This document shows, one piece after another, positions 36,736 through 44,862 of a stretch of 59,650 nucleotides of DNA. Each line of letters begins with the position of its first letter. The first letter of the stretch is position 1. This DNA is from Azospirillum tabaci (GTDB lineage: Bacteria > Pseudomonadota > Alphaproteobacteria > Azospirillales > Azospirillaceae). Under the pieces are notes generated by a model that saw only the letters and a program-made list of their open reading frames with translations, was not told where the DNA came from and ran no database searches. The position numbers and the translations under genes are program-made. The stretch spans positions 1 through 59,650 of the forward strand of contig NZ_JACCJY010000039.1 of NCBI RefSeq assembly GCF_014596085.1. The letters are read 5' to 3'.

Positions 36736-37287
36736 ATGACCGACAGGCTGATCGACGAGATCGTGGATTTCTGGTTCGACGAGGCGATGAAGCCCTATTG
36801 GTTCCGCCAGTCCGACAGTTTCGACCGGACGGTGCGCGACACGCTGCTTCCCCATCACGAGGCGGCGGCGGCGGGCCGGTACGATCACTGGCTGGAGGAT
36901 GTGGACGGCTGTCTGGCGCTTTGCGTCCTGCTGGATCAGGTGCCGCGCAACGTCTTCCGCGGCACGCCGCGGGCCTTCGCGACCGACGGCAAGGCGCTGG
37001 CGGTGGCGCGCCATGTGGTCGAGCAGGGCTACGACCTGGAATGCAGCGAGGACGAGCGGATCTTCCTCTATCTGCCGTTCGAGCATCAGGAGGACATGGA
37101 CTGCCAGGAGCTGTCCTGCACCCTGTTCCGGGAACGGGTCAGCGACCCGGAGGTCGTGGATTACGCCGAACGCCACCGCGCGGTCATCGCCCGCTTCGGC
37201 CGCTTCCCCCATCGCAACGCCGTCCTCGGCCGCGAGACGACGCCGGAGGAGGCGGAATTCCTCAAGGAACCGGGCTCGTCCTTCTGA
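36736..37287 (+). CDS. DUF924 family protein
   Basis: A 183-residue all-helical protein of the DUF924 family (TPR-like fold, function unknown). Family motifs: IVDFWFDEAMKPYWFRQ near the start, ALCVLLDQVPRNVFRGTPRA, FATDGKALAVARH, then FLYLPFEHQEDMDCQEL and HRAVIARFGRFPHRNAVLGR, the last being the family hallmark. The ATG at 36736 is preceded by AAGGTGG. Its 3' end overlaps the convergent response-regulator gene by 26 bases. No operon partner. Confidence 0.9.
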   Translation: MTDRLIDEIVDFWFDEAMKPYWFRQSDSFDRTVRDTLLPHHEAAAAGRYDHWLEDVDGCLALCVLLDQVPRNVFRGTPRAFATDGKALAVARHVVEQGYDLECSEDERIFLYLPFEHQEDMDCQELSCTLFRERVSDPEVVDYAERHRAVIARFGRFPHRNAVLGRETTPEEAEFLKEPGSSF

Positions 37288-37819
37288 CGGCGTCACCACC
37301 CTCGGAAACCCCGGGGTCAAGCCAGCGCTTCAGGGCGGCCAGCAATTCGGGGCGACGGACCGGCTTGGGCACGTAATCGTTCATACCGGCGAACACGCAG
37401 CGGTCGCGGTCCTCGGCGAAGCCGTGCGCGGTGACCGCGATGATCGGCACCGCGGCGCGGGGGCCGGTCATCGCCCGGATGGCCAGGGTCGCAGCGATCC
37501 CGTCCACCTCCGGCATGGCGACGTCCATCAGCACGGCGTCGTAGGGCGCCTTCGCTGTGGCGACGGAGGTGACGGCCTCCGCCCCGCCGTCCGCGGTGTC
37601 AACGGTGAAGCCGGCCTTGCGCATCAGCGCCGCGGTCAGCAGCCGGTTTGTGGGGCTGTCGTCCACCACCAGCAGACGCCCGCCGCGCGCCAGGGACCAG
37701 GCGATCAGCCGATCCTCATCGGGCGACTGCGGCATTCCGGAGGACGCCGGCGCGGCGCGCGGCACCGCCTCGGTCTGAGAAGCGTCTTGCGGCTGTCGGT
37801 GCAGAATGGTGTGGTTCAC
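37262..37819 (-). CDS. Stand-alone response regulator (receiver domain only)
   Basis: A 185-residue protein with one receiver domain at about residues 45-170: acidic pair in LLVVDDSPTNRLL, phospho-acceptor Asp in AVLMDVAMPEVDG, conserved Thr in PIIAVTAHG and Lys in YVPKPVRR. No output domain follows. The N-terminal 40 residues are polar and probably unstructured. The receiver most resembles the C-terminal receivers of hybrid kinases, so it may act in a phosphorelay. No kinase is adjacent. The 3' end overlaps the DUF924 gene on the other strand. Confidence 0.88.
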   Translation of the reverse strand: MNHTILHRQPQDASQTEAVPRAAPASSGMPQSPDEDRLIAWSLARGGRLLVVDDSPTNRLLTAALMRKAGFTVDTADGGAEAVTSVATAKAPYDAVLMDVAMPEVDGIAATLAIRAMTGPRAAVPIIAVTAHGFAEDRDRCVFAGMNDYVPKPVRRPELLAALKRWLDPGVSEGGDAVRRTSPVP

Positions 37820-38002
37820 GACGAGCCTTTGGCATTTTGCAAATCAAATTGCGCCGAACCGCCACAGACCCTCGGTTTTCCGAGACGATAAGATGGCCGG
37901 CCCGTCCGTGCCAAGCAAAGGGTGGGCCAATTGGTTACGAGATCGAACTTTTCCCGCCGCCCGCACTGGGAGGGATCGGGAACGCCAGCGTGGAGAGGAA
38001 TG

Positions 38003-38407
38003 ATGGGACTGGTTGATCGGCTCTGGGTGGCTTTCGCGGCCCTGAACGGCGCCGTCGCGGTGGGGGCTGGGGCCTATGCCAGCCACGGGCTTGCCGGCGA
38101 CCCGCGCGAGCAGGAGTTGTTCCGGTTGGCCGGGCAATATCAGATGTGGCACGCGCTGGCCTTGGTCGCCCTGGTCGCGCTGCTGCGCACCGCCGACGGT
38201 CCGGCGCGTCTGGCGCTGCGCCTGTCGGGATGGCTCTTCGTGGCCGGGATCCTGCTCTTCAGCGGAACGCTCTACGCCACGGCCACCAGCGGCCCGCTGC
38301 CCATCGCCATGACGGCCCCGACCGGCGGCAGCGCCTTTATCCTGGGCTGGCTGATCCTGGCGCTGGCGGTTCTTCTGTTCGGGCGGCGCTTCTTCGGACG
38401 GGTCTGA
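38003..38407 (+). CDS. DUF423 family small membrane protein
   Basis: A 134-residue protein with four membrane helices of the DUF423 (YgdD-like) family: LWVAFAALNGAVAVGAGAYA at the start, the loop SHGLAGDPREQELFRLAGQY, then QMWHALALVALVALLR, LSGWLFVAGILLFSGTLY and AFILGWLILALAVLLFGRRF. Two adjacent ATGs (38000, 38003) lie right after AGAGGA. The function is unknown. It is transcribed alone and ends 18 bases before the convergent ArsR-type gene. Confidence 0.9.
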   Translation: MGLVDRLWVAFAALNGAVAVGAGAYASHGLAGDPREQELFRLAGQYQMWHALALVALVALLRTADGPARLALRLSGWLFVAGILLFSGTLYATATSGPLPIAMTAPTGGSAFILGWLILALAVLLFGRRFFGRV

Positions 38408-38425
38408 GGCGAGAAGGAAGGGTGC

Positions 38426-38785
38426 TCAGGCCGACGCGCTGCTGGGTTCTTCGGCGGAGGCGGGGGAACCCTCGTCCTTCTTGCGGGCGACGGGTGCGCA
38501 GAACAGATCGTGGAGCGTCGCCATGATGGTCTGCGCCTCGTGCCCGTTCAGCGAGTAGTAGATGTTCTGGGCGGCGCGCCGCGTCCGCACCAGCTTGTCG
38601 CGGCGCAGGCGGGCCAGATGCTGGGACAGCGCCGACTGGCTGAGGTCGACCAACTCCTCCAACTCGCCGACCGATTTCTCACCCTCGGTCAGGTAGCACA
38701 GGATGAGCAGACGGCGCTCGTTGCTCATGGCTTTGAGCAACGTGCTGGCCCGCCGTGCGTTGCTCTGCAGATCGGCAATGTTCAT
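38426..38785 (-). CDS. ArsR-family regulator, BigR/SqrR-like persulfide sensor
   Basis: A 119-residue winged-helix repressor. The DNA-reading helix is in LVDLSQSALSQHLARLRRDK, the wing in VRTRRAAQNIYYSL. Two cysteines stand at Cys30 (LLILCYL) and Cys96 (LHDLFCAP), 66 residues apart. That is the same placement and spacing as the thiol pair of SqrR/BigR, which form a tetrasulfide bridge on sulfide stress. The metal-site CxC of arsenic-type ArsR proteins is absent. The ATG at 38785 is at the family start; the frame stays open to 38875. It is divergent from tusA, a sulfur-carrier gene, supporting sulfur sensing. An imperfect TTCAAT/ATGGAA repeat near 38871 could be its site (weak). Confidence 0.86.
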   Translation of the reverse strand: MNIADLQSNARRASTLLKAMSNERRLLILCYLTEGEKSVGELEELVDLSQSALSQHLARLRRDKLVRTRRAAQNIYYSLNGHEAQTIMATLHDLFCAPVARKKDEGSPASAEEPSSASA

Positions 38786-39055
38786 GAAACGACCGTTTCT
38801 GTCGGCGTCTGGCAACAGCGAGCCGTTGCGCCCAATCCTTGCGCCGCAGCACCGCCGTTTATCGTTCGTGTTCAATCATATGGAAGAGTGTACCGCGCTG
38901 TCTACCCGTGGATGTCCCGTAGTCGAAAGAATGTTCCCCGGTTCATGACATCCCGGTTCTGAAATCATGGTTCAACGGGTTGAGGCGCGCGCGCCGCCGT
39001 TCTAGACTCGCGGCCTGGAATTGTCGCGGCGGAACCCGAAGGAGTGCAAGGAACG

Positions 39056-39283
39056 ATGGCCGACCAGACGCTTGACGCCAAAGGGCTGCAGTGCCCGTTG
39101 CCGGTGCTGCGCGCGCGCAAGGCGCTGAAGACGGTCCCTATCGGATCCACGCTGACCGTCGAGGCGACCGACCCCAGCGCGCCCAAGGATTTCGCCGCCT
39201 TCTGCGAAGCCACCGGCAACCGGCTGGCCTCCAGCGTGGAGGAGGAGGGCGTCTACCGCTTTGTGATCGAGCGCAGCGCCTGA
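39056..39283 (+). CDS. tusA: TusA-family sulfur carrier protein
   Basis: A 75-residue SirA/TusA-type protein. The catalytic Cys is in DAKGLQCPLPVLRARKAL (the CPxP motif, about residue 13), and the fold continues with IGSTLTVEATDPSAPKDFAA, usual for the family. It carries persulfide sulfur, for example for tRNA thiolation or other sulfur transfer. The ATG is preceded by AAGGA. The gene stands alone, divergent from the BigR/SqrR-like regulator. Confidence 0.92.
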   Translation: MADQTLDAKGLQCPLPVLRARKALKTVPIGSTLTVEATDPSAPKDFAAFCEATGNRLASSVEEEGVYRFVIERSA

Positions 39284-39448
39284 GGCCGCAAAGGGGGCGC
39301 GCCTGCACGTCCGCCGCGAAAAAGGGGTGGGAGCGGCGGTTGGGGGATGTGACGATAAGCCCTGCAATCAGCCTGTACTTTCATTAGCGATCCAGGAAGA
39401 ATGGGTGCAGGGAAATGCCTCGAACACGAACGAAAAAGACAGAAAAGC

Positions 39449-40378
39449 ATGTTCACCACCCTGTTCACCCACGCCGCCTGCCTGGACCACGACACAGGGC
39501 TGGGCCATCCGGAATGCGCCGACCGGCTTCGTGCGGTGCTGGCGGCTCTTGAAACCGAAGAATTCTACATGCTCGAACGGCAGGAGGCGCCGCTCGCCAC
39601 CCTGGAGCAGCTCTCCCGGGCGCACCCGCGGGAGCATGTGGAGCGCATCTTGGCCCTCGTGCCCGAGCAGGAGCACGCCGGCATCGACGCCGACACGGTG
39701 ATGTCTCCCGGTTCGGGCGAGGCCGCCTTGCGCGCCGCCGGGGCGGTGGTTGCGGCGGTCGATGCGGTGGCGTCGGGCCATTCGCGCAACGCTTTCTGCG
39801 CCGTGCGCCCGCCGGGGCACCACGCCGAGCATGAAAAGGCCATGGGCTTCTGCCTGTTCAACAACGCCGCGGTCGGCGCCTATCACGCCCGGGCGGTGCA
39901 CGGGCTCCAGCGGGTGGCGGTGATGGATTTCGACGTCCATCACGGCAACGGCACACAGGACATCTTCCAGCGCGATCCGGACCTGCTCTATTGCTCCACC
40001 CACCAGTCGCCGCTCTATCCCGGCACGGGCGACGCGGGGGAGAAGGGCGAGTACGGCAACTGCGTCAACGCGCCGCTCGCGGCCATGTCCGGCTCGCCGG
40101 AGTTCCGGCACGCGATGACCCACATCATCCTGCCGGCCATTGACCATTTCAAACCGGACCTGCTGATCATCTCCGCCGGATTCGACGCCCATTCGCGCGA
40201 CCCGCTGGCCGGTCTGCACCTGACCGACGACGACTTCGCCTGGGCGACGCGCAAGCTGGGCGATCTGGCCCGTACCCATTGCGGCGCCCGCATCGTGTCC
40301 GTGCTGGAGGGCGGCTACAACCTGCGCGCCCTGGCGTCGGCCTCCGCGGCGCATGTGCGCGAATTGATGTATTGCTGA
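39449..40378 (+). CDS. Histone-deacetylase-superfamily amidohydrolase
   Basis: A 309-residue zinc deacetylase of the class II HDAC/acetylpolyamine-amidohydrolase superfamily. It opens with HPECADRLRAVLAALE, the active-site His pair in RPPGHHAEHEKAMGFCLFNN, zinc ligands in MDFDVHHGNGTQDIF (Asp, His) and SAGFDAHSRDPLAGL (Asp), and the glycine motif VLEGGYNL near the end. All catalytic residues are intact. The ATG at 39449 fits the family start; the ribosome site is weak. Candidate substrates are acetylated small molecules or proteins (acetoin-utilisation AcuC or APAH types); none can be chosen here. Confidence 0.9.
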   Translation: MFTTLFTHAACLDHDTGLGHPECADRLRAVLAALETEEFYMLERQEAPLATLEQLSRAHPREHVERILALVPEQEHAGIDADTVMSPGSGEAALRAAGAVVAAVDAVASGHSRNAFCAVRPPGHHAEHEKAMGFCLFNNAAVGAYHARAVHGLQRVAVMDFDVHHGNGTQDIFQRDPDLLYCSTHQSPLYPGTGDAGEKGEYGNCVNAPLAAMSGSPEFRHAMTHIILPAIDHFKPDLLIISAGFDAHSRDPLAGLHLTDDDFAWATRKLGDLARTHCGARIVSVLEGGYNLRALASASAAHVRELMYC

Positions 40379-40534
40379 ACTTTCCGATTCTTCCGGCCAA
40401 TTCTTCCGGCTAGGCCCGTGGTGGGAGCGTGATACGCCCGCCGCGGGCCTTGCGCATTTGGGGGTTGAGCCATAATTTCGGTTTTCGGTCCCATCGCGGG
40501 CACCCCATCGTATGGATCATTGGCCGGATGGATC

Positions 40535-40789
40535 ATGGCTGACCTCGCTAACATTCCCCCCGACATCGCCGCCCTCAGCTTCGAGGACGCGCTGGCCGAA
40601 CTGGAGCGCATCGTGCGCCAGCTCGAGGACGGGCGCGGCAAGCTCGACGACGCGATCTCCTCCTACGAGCGCGGCACCGCGCTGAAGCGGCATTGCGAGG
40701 CGAAGCTGCGGGAGGCCCAGGCCAAGATCGACCGCATCACCATTGCCGCCGACGGCACCCTCGGCACCGAACCCGCCCGGATCGACTGA
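40535..40789 (+). CDS. xseB: Exodeoxyribonuclease VII small subunit
   Basis: An 84-residue helical subunit with the family motif LSFEDALAELERIVRQLEDG, then KLDDAISSYERGTALKRHCE and a C-terminal tail. With XseA it forms the single-strand-specific exonuclease VII. The ATG at 40535 is preferred over an in-frame codon at 40520. It is followed one base later by ispA, the standard alphaproteobacterial order xseB-ispA-dxs. Confidence 0.94.
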   Translation: MADLANIPPDIAALSFEDALAELERIVRQLEDGRGKLDDAISSYERGTALKRHCEAKLREAQAKIDRITIAADGTLGTEPARID

Positions 40790-40790
40790 C

Positions 40791-41681
40791 GTGCAGACCG
40801 ACCTCAAGACAGCCATGGCCGACATGGCGGCGGATGTGGAACGTGCGATCCTGCACCTCCTGCCGACCACCGACCTCCCCGAATCGCGTGTGCTGGAGGC
40901 GATGCGCTACGGCTGCCTGAACGGCGGCAAGCGGCTGCGCCCCTTCCTGGTGTGCCAATCCGCGGCGCTGTTCGGCGTCAATCCGGACTGCGCGCTGCGC
41001 GTCGCGGTGGCGGTGGAGTTCGTCCACAGCTACTCTCTGGTCCACGACGACCTGCCGGCGATGGACAACGGCGAGCTGCGCCGCGGTCAGCCGACCGTGC
41101 ATCGCAAATTCGACGAGGCGACCGCCATCCTGGCCGGCGACGGCCTGCTGACCTACGCCTTCGAGGTTCTGGCCGATCCGGCGACCCACGAGGATCCGAA
41201 CGTGCGCTGCCAGCTCGTGGCGGCGCTCGCCAAGGCGGCCGGGCCGCACGGCATGGTCGGCGGCCAGATGCTCGACCTGATCGCCGAGCATGAAGCCTTC
41301 GACCTCGGCACCACCACCCGGCTCCAGCGCATGAAGACCGGCGACATGATCGCCTTTTCCTGCGAGGCCGGCGGCATTCTGGGCAAGGCCCCGCCGCCGC
41401 AGCGCCTTGCGCTGCGCGCCTACGCCCACGATCTTGGGCTGGCCTTCCAGATCGTCGACGACCTGCTGGACGTCGAAGGCACGGAAGCAGAGACCGGGAA
41501 GTCGGTCGGGCGCGACGCGGAGGCCGGAAAGTCGACCTTCGTGTCCATCCTCGGGCGGGACCGCGCCCGCTCGCAGGCCGCGATGCTGGCCGTCCAGGCC
41601 AAGGCGCACCTGGAGATCTTTGACGGGCGCGCCGATATTCTCAAAGCGGTCGCCGACTTCGTCGTCGCGCGGCGGACCTGA
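40791..41681 (+). CDS. ispA: Farnesyl/geranylgeranyl diphosphate synthase
   Basis: A 296-residue trans-prenyltransferase condensing isopentenyl diphosphate with allylic diphosphates. The first Asp-rich motif is HDDLPAMDN (about residues 84-92), the second is QIVDDLLDVEGT (about 222-233), with GGKRLRPFLV and KTGDMIAFSCEAGG between. A GTG at 40791 directly after the xseB stop is chosen; an ATG at 40815 is the alternative. It sits between xseB and dxs as one operon supplying isoprenoid precursors. Confidence 0.94.
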   Translation: MQTDLKTAMADMAADVERAILHLLPTTDLPESRVLEAMRYGCLNGGKRLRPFLVCQSAALFGVNPDCALRVAVAVEFVHSYSLVHDDLPAMDNGELRRGQPTVHRKFDEATAILAGDGLLTYAFEVLADPATHEDPNVRCQLVAALAKAAGPHGMVGGQMLDLIAEHEAFDLGTTTRLQRMKTGDMIAFSCEAGGILGKAPPPQRLALRAYAHDLGLAFQIVDDLLDVEGTEAETGKSVGRDAEAGKSTFVSILGRDRARSQAAMLAVQAKAHLEIFDGRADILKAVADFVVARRT

Positions 41682-41693
41682 ACGGAGGACGTT

Positions 41694-43616
41694 TTGAACG
41701 TGACCCCCAACGACAAGACGCCGCTTCTCGACCTCGTCCGCACCCCCGCCGACCTGCGGGCGCTCAAGCCCGAACAGCTTCGGCAGGTGGCCGACGAGCT
41801 GCGGACGGAAACCATCAGCGCGGTGTCGGTGACTGGCGGTCATCTGGGCGCCGGGCTGGGGGTGGTCGAGCTGACCGTCGCCCTGCATTACGTGTTCCAG
41901 ACCCCGGCCGACCGGCTGATCTGGGACGTCGGGCACCAGTGCTACCCGCACAAGATCCTGACCGGGCGCCGCGACCGCATCCGCACGCTGCGCACCGGCG
42001 GCGGGTTGTCGGGCTTCACCAATCGGTCGGAAAGCGAGTACGACCCGTTCGGCGCCGGCCACAGCTCCACCTCCATCTCGGCGGGCCTGGGCATGGCGGT
42101 GGCGCGCGACCAGTTGGGCCGCGACAACCATGTGATCGCCGTGATCGGCGACGGCGCGATGAGCGCCGGCATGGCCTATGAGGCGATGAACAACGCGGGG
42201 TCGGCGAACAGCAAGCTGATCGTCATCCTGAACGACAACGACATGTCCATCGCCCCGCCGGTCGGCGCGATGAGCGCGTACCTGTCGCGGCTGATCTCGT
42301 CGAAGCCCTACCTCAGCCTGCGCCACCTGGCGAAGGACATCGCGGAGCAGCTGCCGCGCCCGCTGCGCACGGCGGCGCGCCGGGCGGAGGAATACGCCCG
42401 CGGCATGGTCACCGGCGGCACGCTGTTCGAGGAGATGGGCTTCTATTACATCGGTCCGATCGATGGTCACAATCTGGACCATCTCCTGCCGGTGCTCCAG
42501 AACGTGCGCGACGCCGGGGACGACAAACCCGTCCTGATCCACGTCGTCACCAAGAAGGGCAAGGGCTACGGCCCCGCCGAGGCGTCGGCCGACAAGCTGC
42601 ACGCGGTGGCCAAGTTCGACGTCGTCACCGGCGCCCAGTCCAAGCCCAAGTCCAACGCCCCGACCTACACCCGCGTCTTCGCCAACGCCCTGATCGCCGA
42701 GGCCGAACGCGACCCCAAGGTCCTCGGCATCACCGCGGCCATGCCGTCCGGCACCGGGCTGGATCTGTTCGGCCAGCGCTTCCCCGACCGCTGCTTCGAC
42801 GTCGGCATTGCCGAGCAGCACGCCGTGACCTTCGCCGCCGGGCTGGCGACGGAGGGCTTCAAGCCTTTCTGCGCGATCTATTCGACCTTTCTGCAGCGCG
42901 CTTACGACCAGGTGGTGCACGACGTGGTGCTGCAGCGCCTGCCGGTGCGGTTCGCGCTCGATCGCGCCGGTCTGGTCGGGGCGGATGGGGCGACCCACGC
43001 CGGGGCCTTCGACGTGGCCTATCTCGGCTGCCTGCCCGACATCGTGCTGATGGCGGCGGCGGACGAGCTGGAGCTGATGCACATGGTGGCGACCAGCGCC
43101 ACCATCGATGACCGCGCTTCGGCGCTGCGCTACCCGCGCGGCGAGGGGGTGGGGCTGGAACTGCCGGAGCGCGGCGAGGTGCTGCCCATCGGCAAGGGCC
43201 GCATCCTTCAGGAGGGCAGCAAGGTGGCGATCCTCAGCTACGGCACGCGTCTGGCCGAGGCGCGCAAGGCGGCGGCGGAGCTGGGCGCGCGTGGCCTGTC
43301 GACGACGGTGGCGGACGCGCGCTTCGCCAAGCCGCTGGATGTGGAACTGGTGCGCCGTCTGGCGCTGGATCACGAAGTGCTGATCACCATCGAGGAGGGC
43401 TCGGTCGGCGGCTTCGGCAGCTTCGTGCTGCAGCACCTCGCGATGACCGGGTTGCTGGACGGCGGGTTGAAGATCCGTCCGATGGTCCTGCCCGACCGCT
43501 TCCTCGACCATGACAACCCGGCCAAGCAGTATGAGGAAGCCGGTCTGGCCGCCCGCCACATCGTCGCCACCGTGCTGCAGGCGTTGGGGATCGAGGCGGC
43601 GGCGGTGCGGGCCTGA
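41694..43616 (+). CDS. dxs: 1-deoxy-D-xylulose-5-phosphate synthase
   Basis: A 640-residue thiamine-diphosphate enzyme making DXP from pyruvate and glyceraldehyde 3-phosphate, the first step of the MEP isoprenoid pathway. Domain I has IWDVGHQCYPHKILTGRRD and the ThDP motif VIGDGAMSAGMAYEAMNNAG. Domain II carries DVGIAEQHAVTFAAGLATEG with the catalytic Glu, and domain III EEGSVGGFGSFVLQHL. It starts with TTG, supported by GGAGG six bases upstream; this rare start may set a low translation rate. It is the last gene of xseB-ispA-dxs. Confidence 0.97.
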   Translation: MNVTPNDKTPLLDLVRTPADLRALKPEQLRQVADELRTETISAVSVTGGHLGAGLGVVELTVALHYVFQTPADRLIWDVGHQCYPHKILTGRRDRIRTLRTGGGLSGFTNRSESEYDPFGAGHSSTSISAGLGMAVARDQLGRDNHVIAVIGDGAMSAGMAYEAMNNAGSANSKLIVILNDNDMSIAPPVGAMSAYLSRLISSKPYLSLRHLAKDIAEQLPRPLRTAARRAEEYARGMVTGGTLFEEMGFYYIGPIDGHNLDHLLPVLQNVRDAGDDKPVLIHVVTKKGKGYGPAEASADKLHAVAKFDVVTGAQSKPKSNAPTYTRVFANALIAEAERDPKVLGITAAMPSGTGLDLFGQRFPDRCFDVGIAEQHAVTFAAGLATEGFKPFCAIYSTFLQRAYDQVVHDVVLQRLPVRFALDRAGLVGADGATHAGAFDVAYLGCLPDIVLMAAADELELMHMVATSATIDDRASALRYPRGEGVGLELPERGEVLPIGKGRILQEGSKVAILSYGTRLAEARKAAAELGARGLSTTVADARFAKPLDVELVRRLALDHEVLITIEEGSVGGFGSFVLQHLAMTGLLDGGLKIRPMVLPDRFLDHDNPAKQYEEAGLAARHIVATVLQALGIEAAAVRA

Positions 43617-43669
43617 AGCCTCAAGGAAAGCGCTGCCGCCCGACCCCAAGATCCCAACCTGGACGAAGG

Positions 43670-43686
43670 GGCTAATGCCATTAGCC
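43670..43686. promoter_or_regulatory. Perfect palindrome upstream of the HisKA_2 kinase gene
   Basis: GGCTAATGCCATTAGCC has 8-base arms matching perfectly around one central base. It lies about 105 bases upstream of the kinase start and 54 after dxs, followed by an unusually AT-rich stretch (43734-43763) that may hold the promoter. It is an operator candidate; no T-run follows, so a terminator is unlikely. Confidence 0.42.
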
Positions 43687-43789
43687 TAAGGTTGAGCGGG
43701 GCGCTTTCTCTGGTGCGGCTGGGACCGCTGTCTTACAATTCGAAAACAATAGATAATTAACGTTTCCGGCGGGACTGGGTTTGTCGAAC

Positions 43790-44773
43790 ATGCCTCAGGT
43801 GTTTGCAGCGGGTGCTGGGCGCGCATCCGACGAAAACGGCGCATCGGCTCAGGATGGTCCGGGGATGTTCCGGTCCATCGTCGAGTCGTCTCCGACGCCG
43901 ACCGCCGTGATCGACGGGGCGTCCTTTCGTTGTCTTTATGCCAACGCGACCATGCGCGCCCTGGGCTTGGAGCCGGGTCATCCTCTGACAGACCGCTTCC
44001 CGGAGGTCTCCGCCGAGCGCGTTGCCCAGACGTTGAGCAACGGCGAGGGAGCCCGCCTGCGGATCGCCGGACCGGAGGAAGTGTCCTGGAACCTGGATTT
44101 GGCCGCATTGGACGGCGGACCGTCGTTGCTGGTCACCCTGCGTCCCACCGAATCCGAATCGACCGAGACCGCGCACCATCACGCGCGTGAGGTCAGCCAC
44201 CGGGTCAAGAACACGCTCCAGCTCGTATCCAGCCTGCTGACGCTCCAGACCCTGTCGGCCAAGGACCCGGACATGCGCCGTGCCTTTCAGGAGGCGTGCA
44301 GCCGCATCGGTACGGTGACCCAGGCGCATCAGCGCGTTCACGCCGCCGCCCGTGGCAGCCTTGTCGATTTCGGAGCCTATCTGAGAGACGCCTGCCGGGA
44401 GATGGAAAGCCACTTTGCGGTGGGTGGGCCGGAACGGCGCATCGCGGTGACGGTGGAACAGGCGATGCTGCCGGTGGATTCGGTGATCCCGCTCGCCCTC
44501 ATTCTCAATGAACTGGTTGGAAACGCCACCAAATACGCCTACGCCGCGGGCAGCCCGGGAGACATCGAGGTCAGCCTCGTGCCGCGCGACGAAGGCGGCC
44601 GCCGCTTGACCGTGGCCGACCACGGGCGCGGCCTGCCTCCGGGTTTCGAGGTGGCGCGGGCCGACTCGCTGGGCATGAAGGTGGCGCGGGCCTTCGCCGG
44701 CCAATTGAAGGGCAAGTTGCGCGCGGAGCCGAATGCTCCCGGCGCGCGCTTTGTCCTCGACCTTCCTTTCTGA
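43790..44773 (+). CDS. HisKA_2-type sensor histidine kinase with PAS-like domain
   Basis: A 327-residue soluble kinase. A PAS-like region lies at about 26-115 (FRSIVESSPTPTAVIDGASF). The HisKA_2 dimerisation motif is in AREVSHRVKNTLQLVSSLLT, with phospho-acceptor His137. The ATPase part has ALILNELVGNATKYAY (N-box, about 240-255), TVADHGRGLPPGF (G1) and SLGMKVARAFAGQLKG (G2). This class is common in alphaproteobacterial light, stress and general-stress pathways. The ATG at 43790 is chosen, with a TTG at 43781 as alternative. It separates dxs from tlyA, which are often adjacent in relatives. No response regulator is next to it. Confidence 0.88.
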   Translation: MPQVFAAGAGRASDENGASAQDGPGMFRSIVESSPTPTAVIDGASFRCLYANATMRALGLEPGHPLTDRFPEVSAERVAQTLSNGEGARLRIAGPEEVSWNLDLAALDGGPSLLVTLRPTESESTETAHHHAREVSHRVKNTLQLVSSLLTLQTLSAKDPDMRRAFQEACSRIGTVTQAHQRVHAAARGSLVDFGAYLRDACREMESHFAVGGPERRIAVTVEQAMLPVDSVIPLALILNELVGNATKYAYAAGSPGDIEVSLVPRDEGGRRLTVADHGRGLPPGFEVARADSLGMKVARAFAGQLKGKLRAEPNAPGARFVLDLPF

Positions 44774-44862
44774 CCGTCCGCCGTCGTTGACGGTTCATCG
44801 CCTCTTGCCGAACGCCGCGTCCTGCGCCATGCATCCACCCTTGCCGACGGGGGAGATGTGAG

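Noticed and set aside
40737..43649. A 970-codon open frame on the minus strand
   Set aside because: It is antisense to ispA and dxs, which are unambiguous; its translation is low-complexity His/Arg/Gln-rich and matches nothing.
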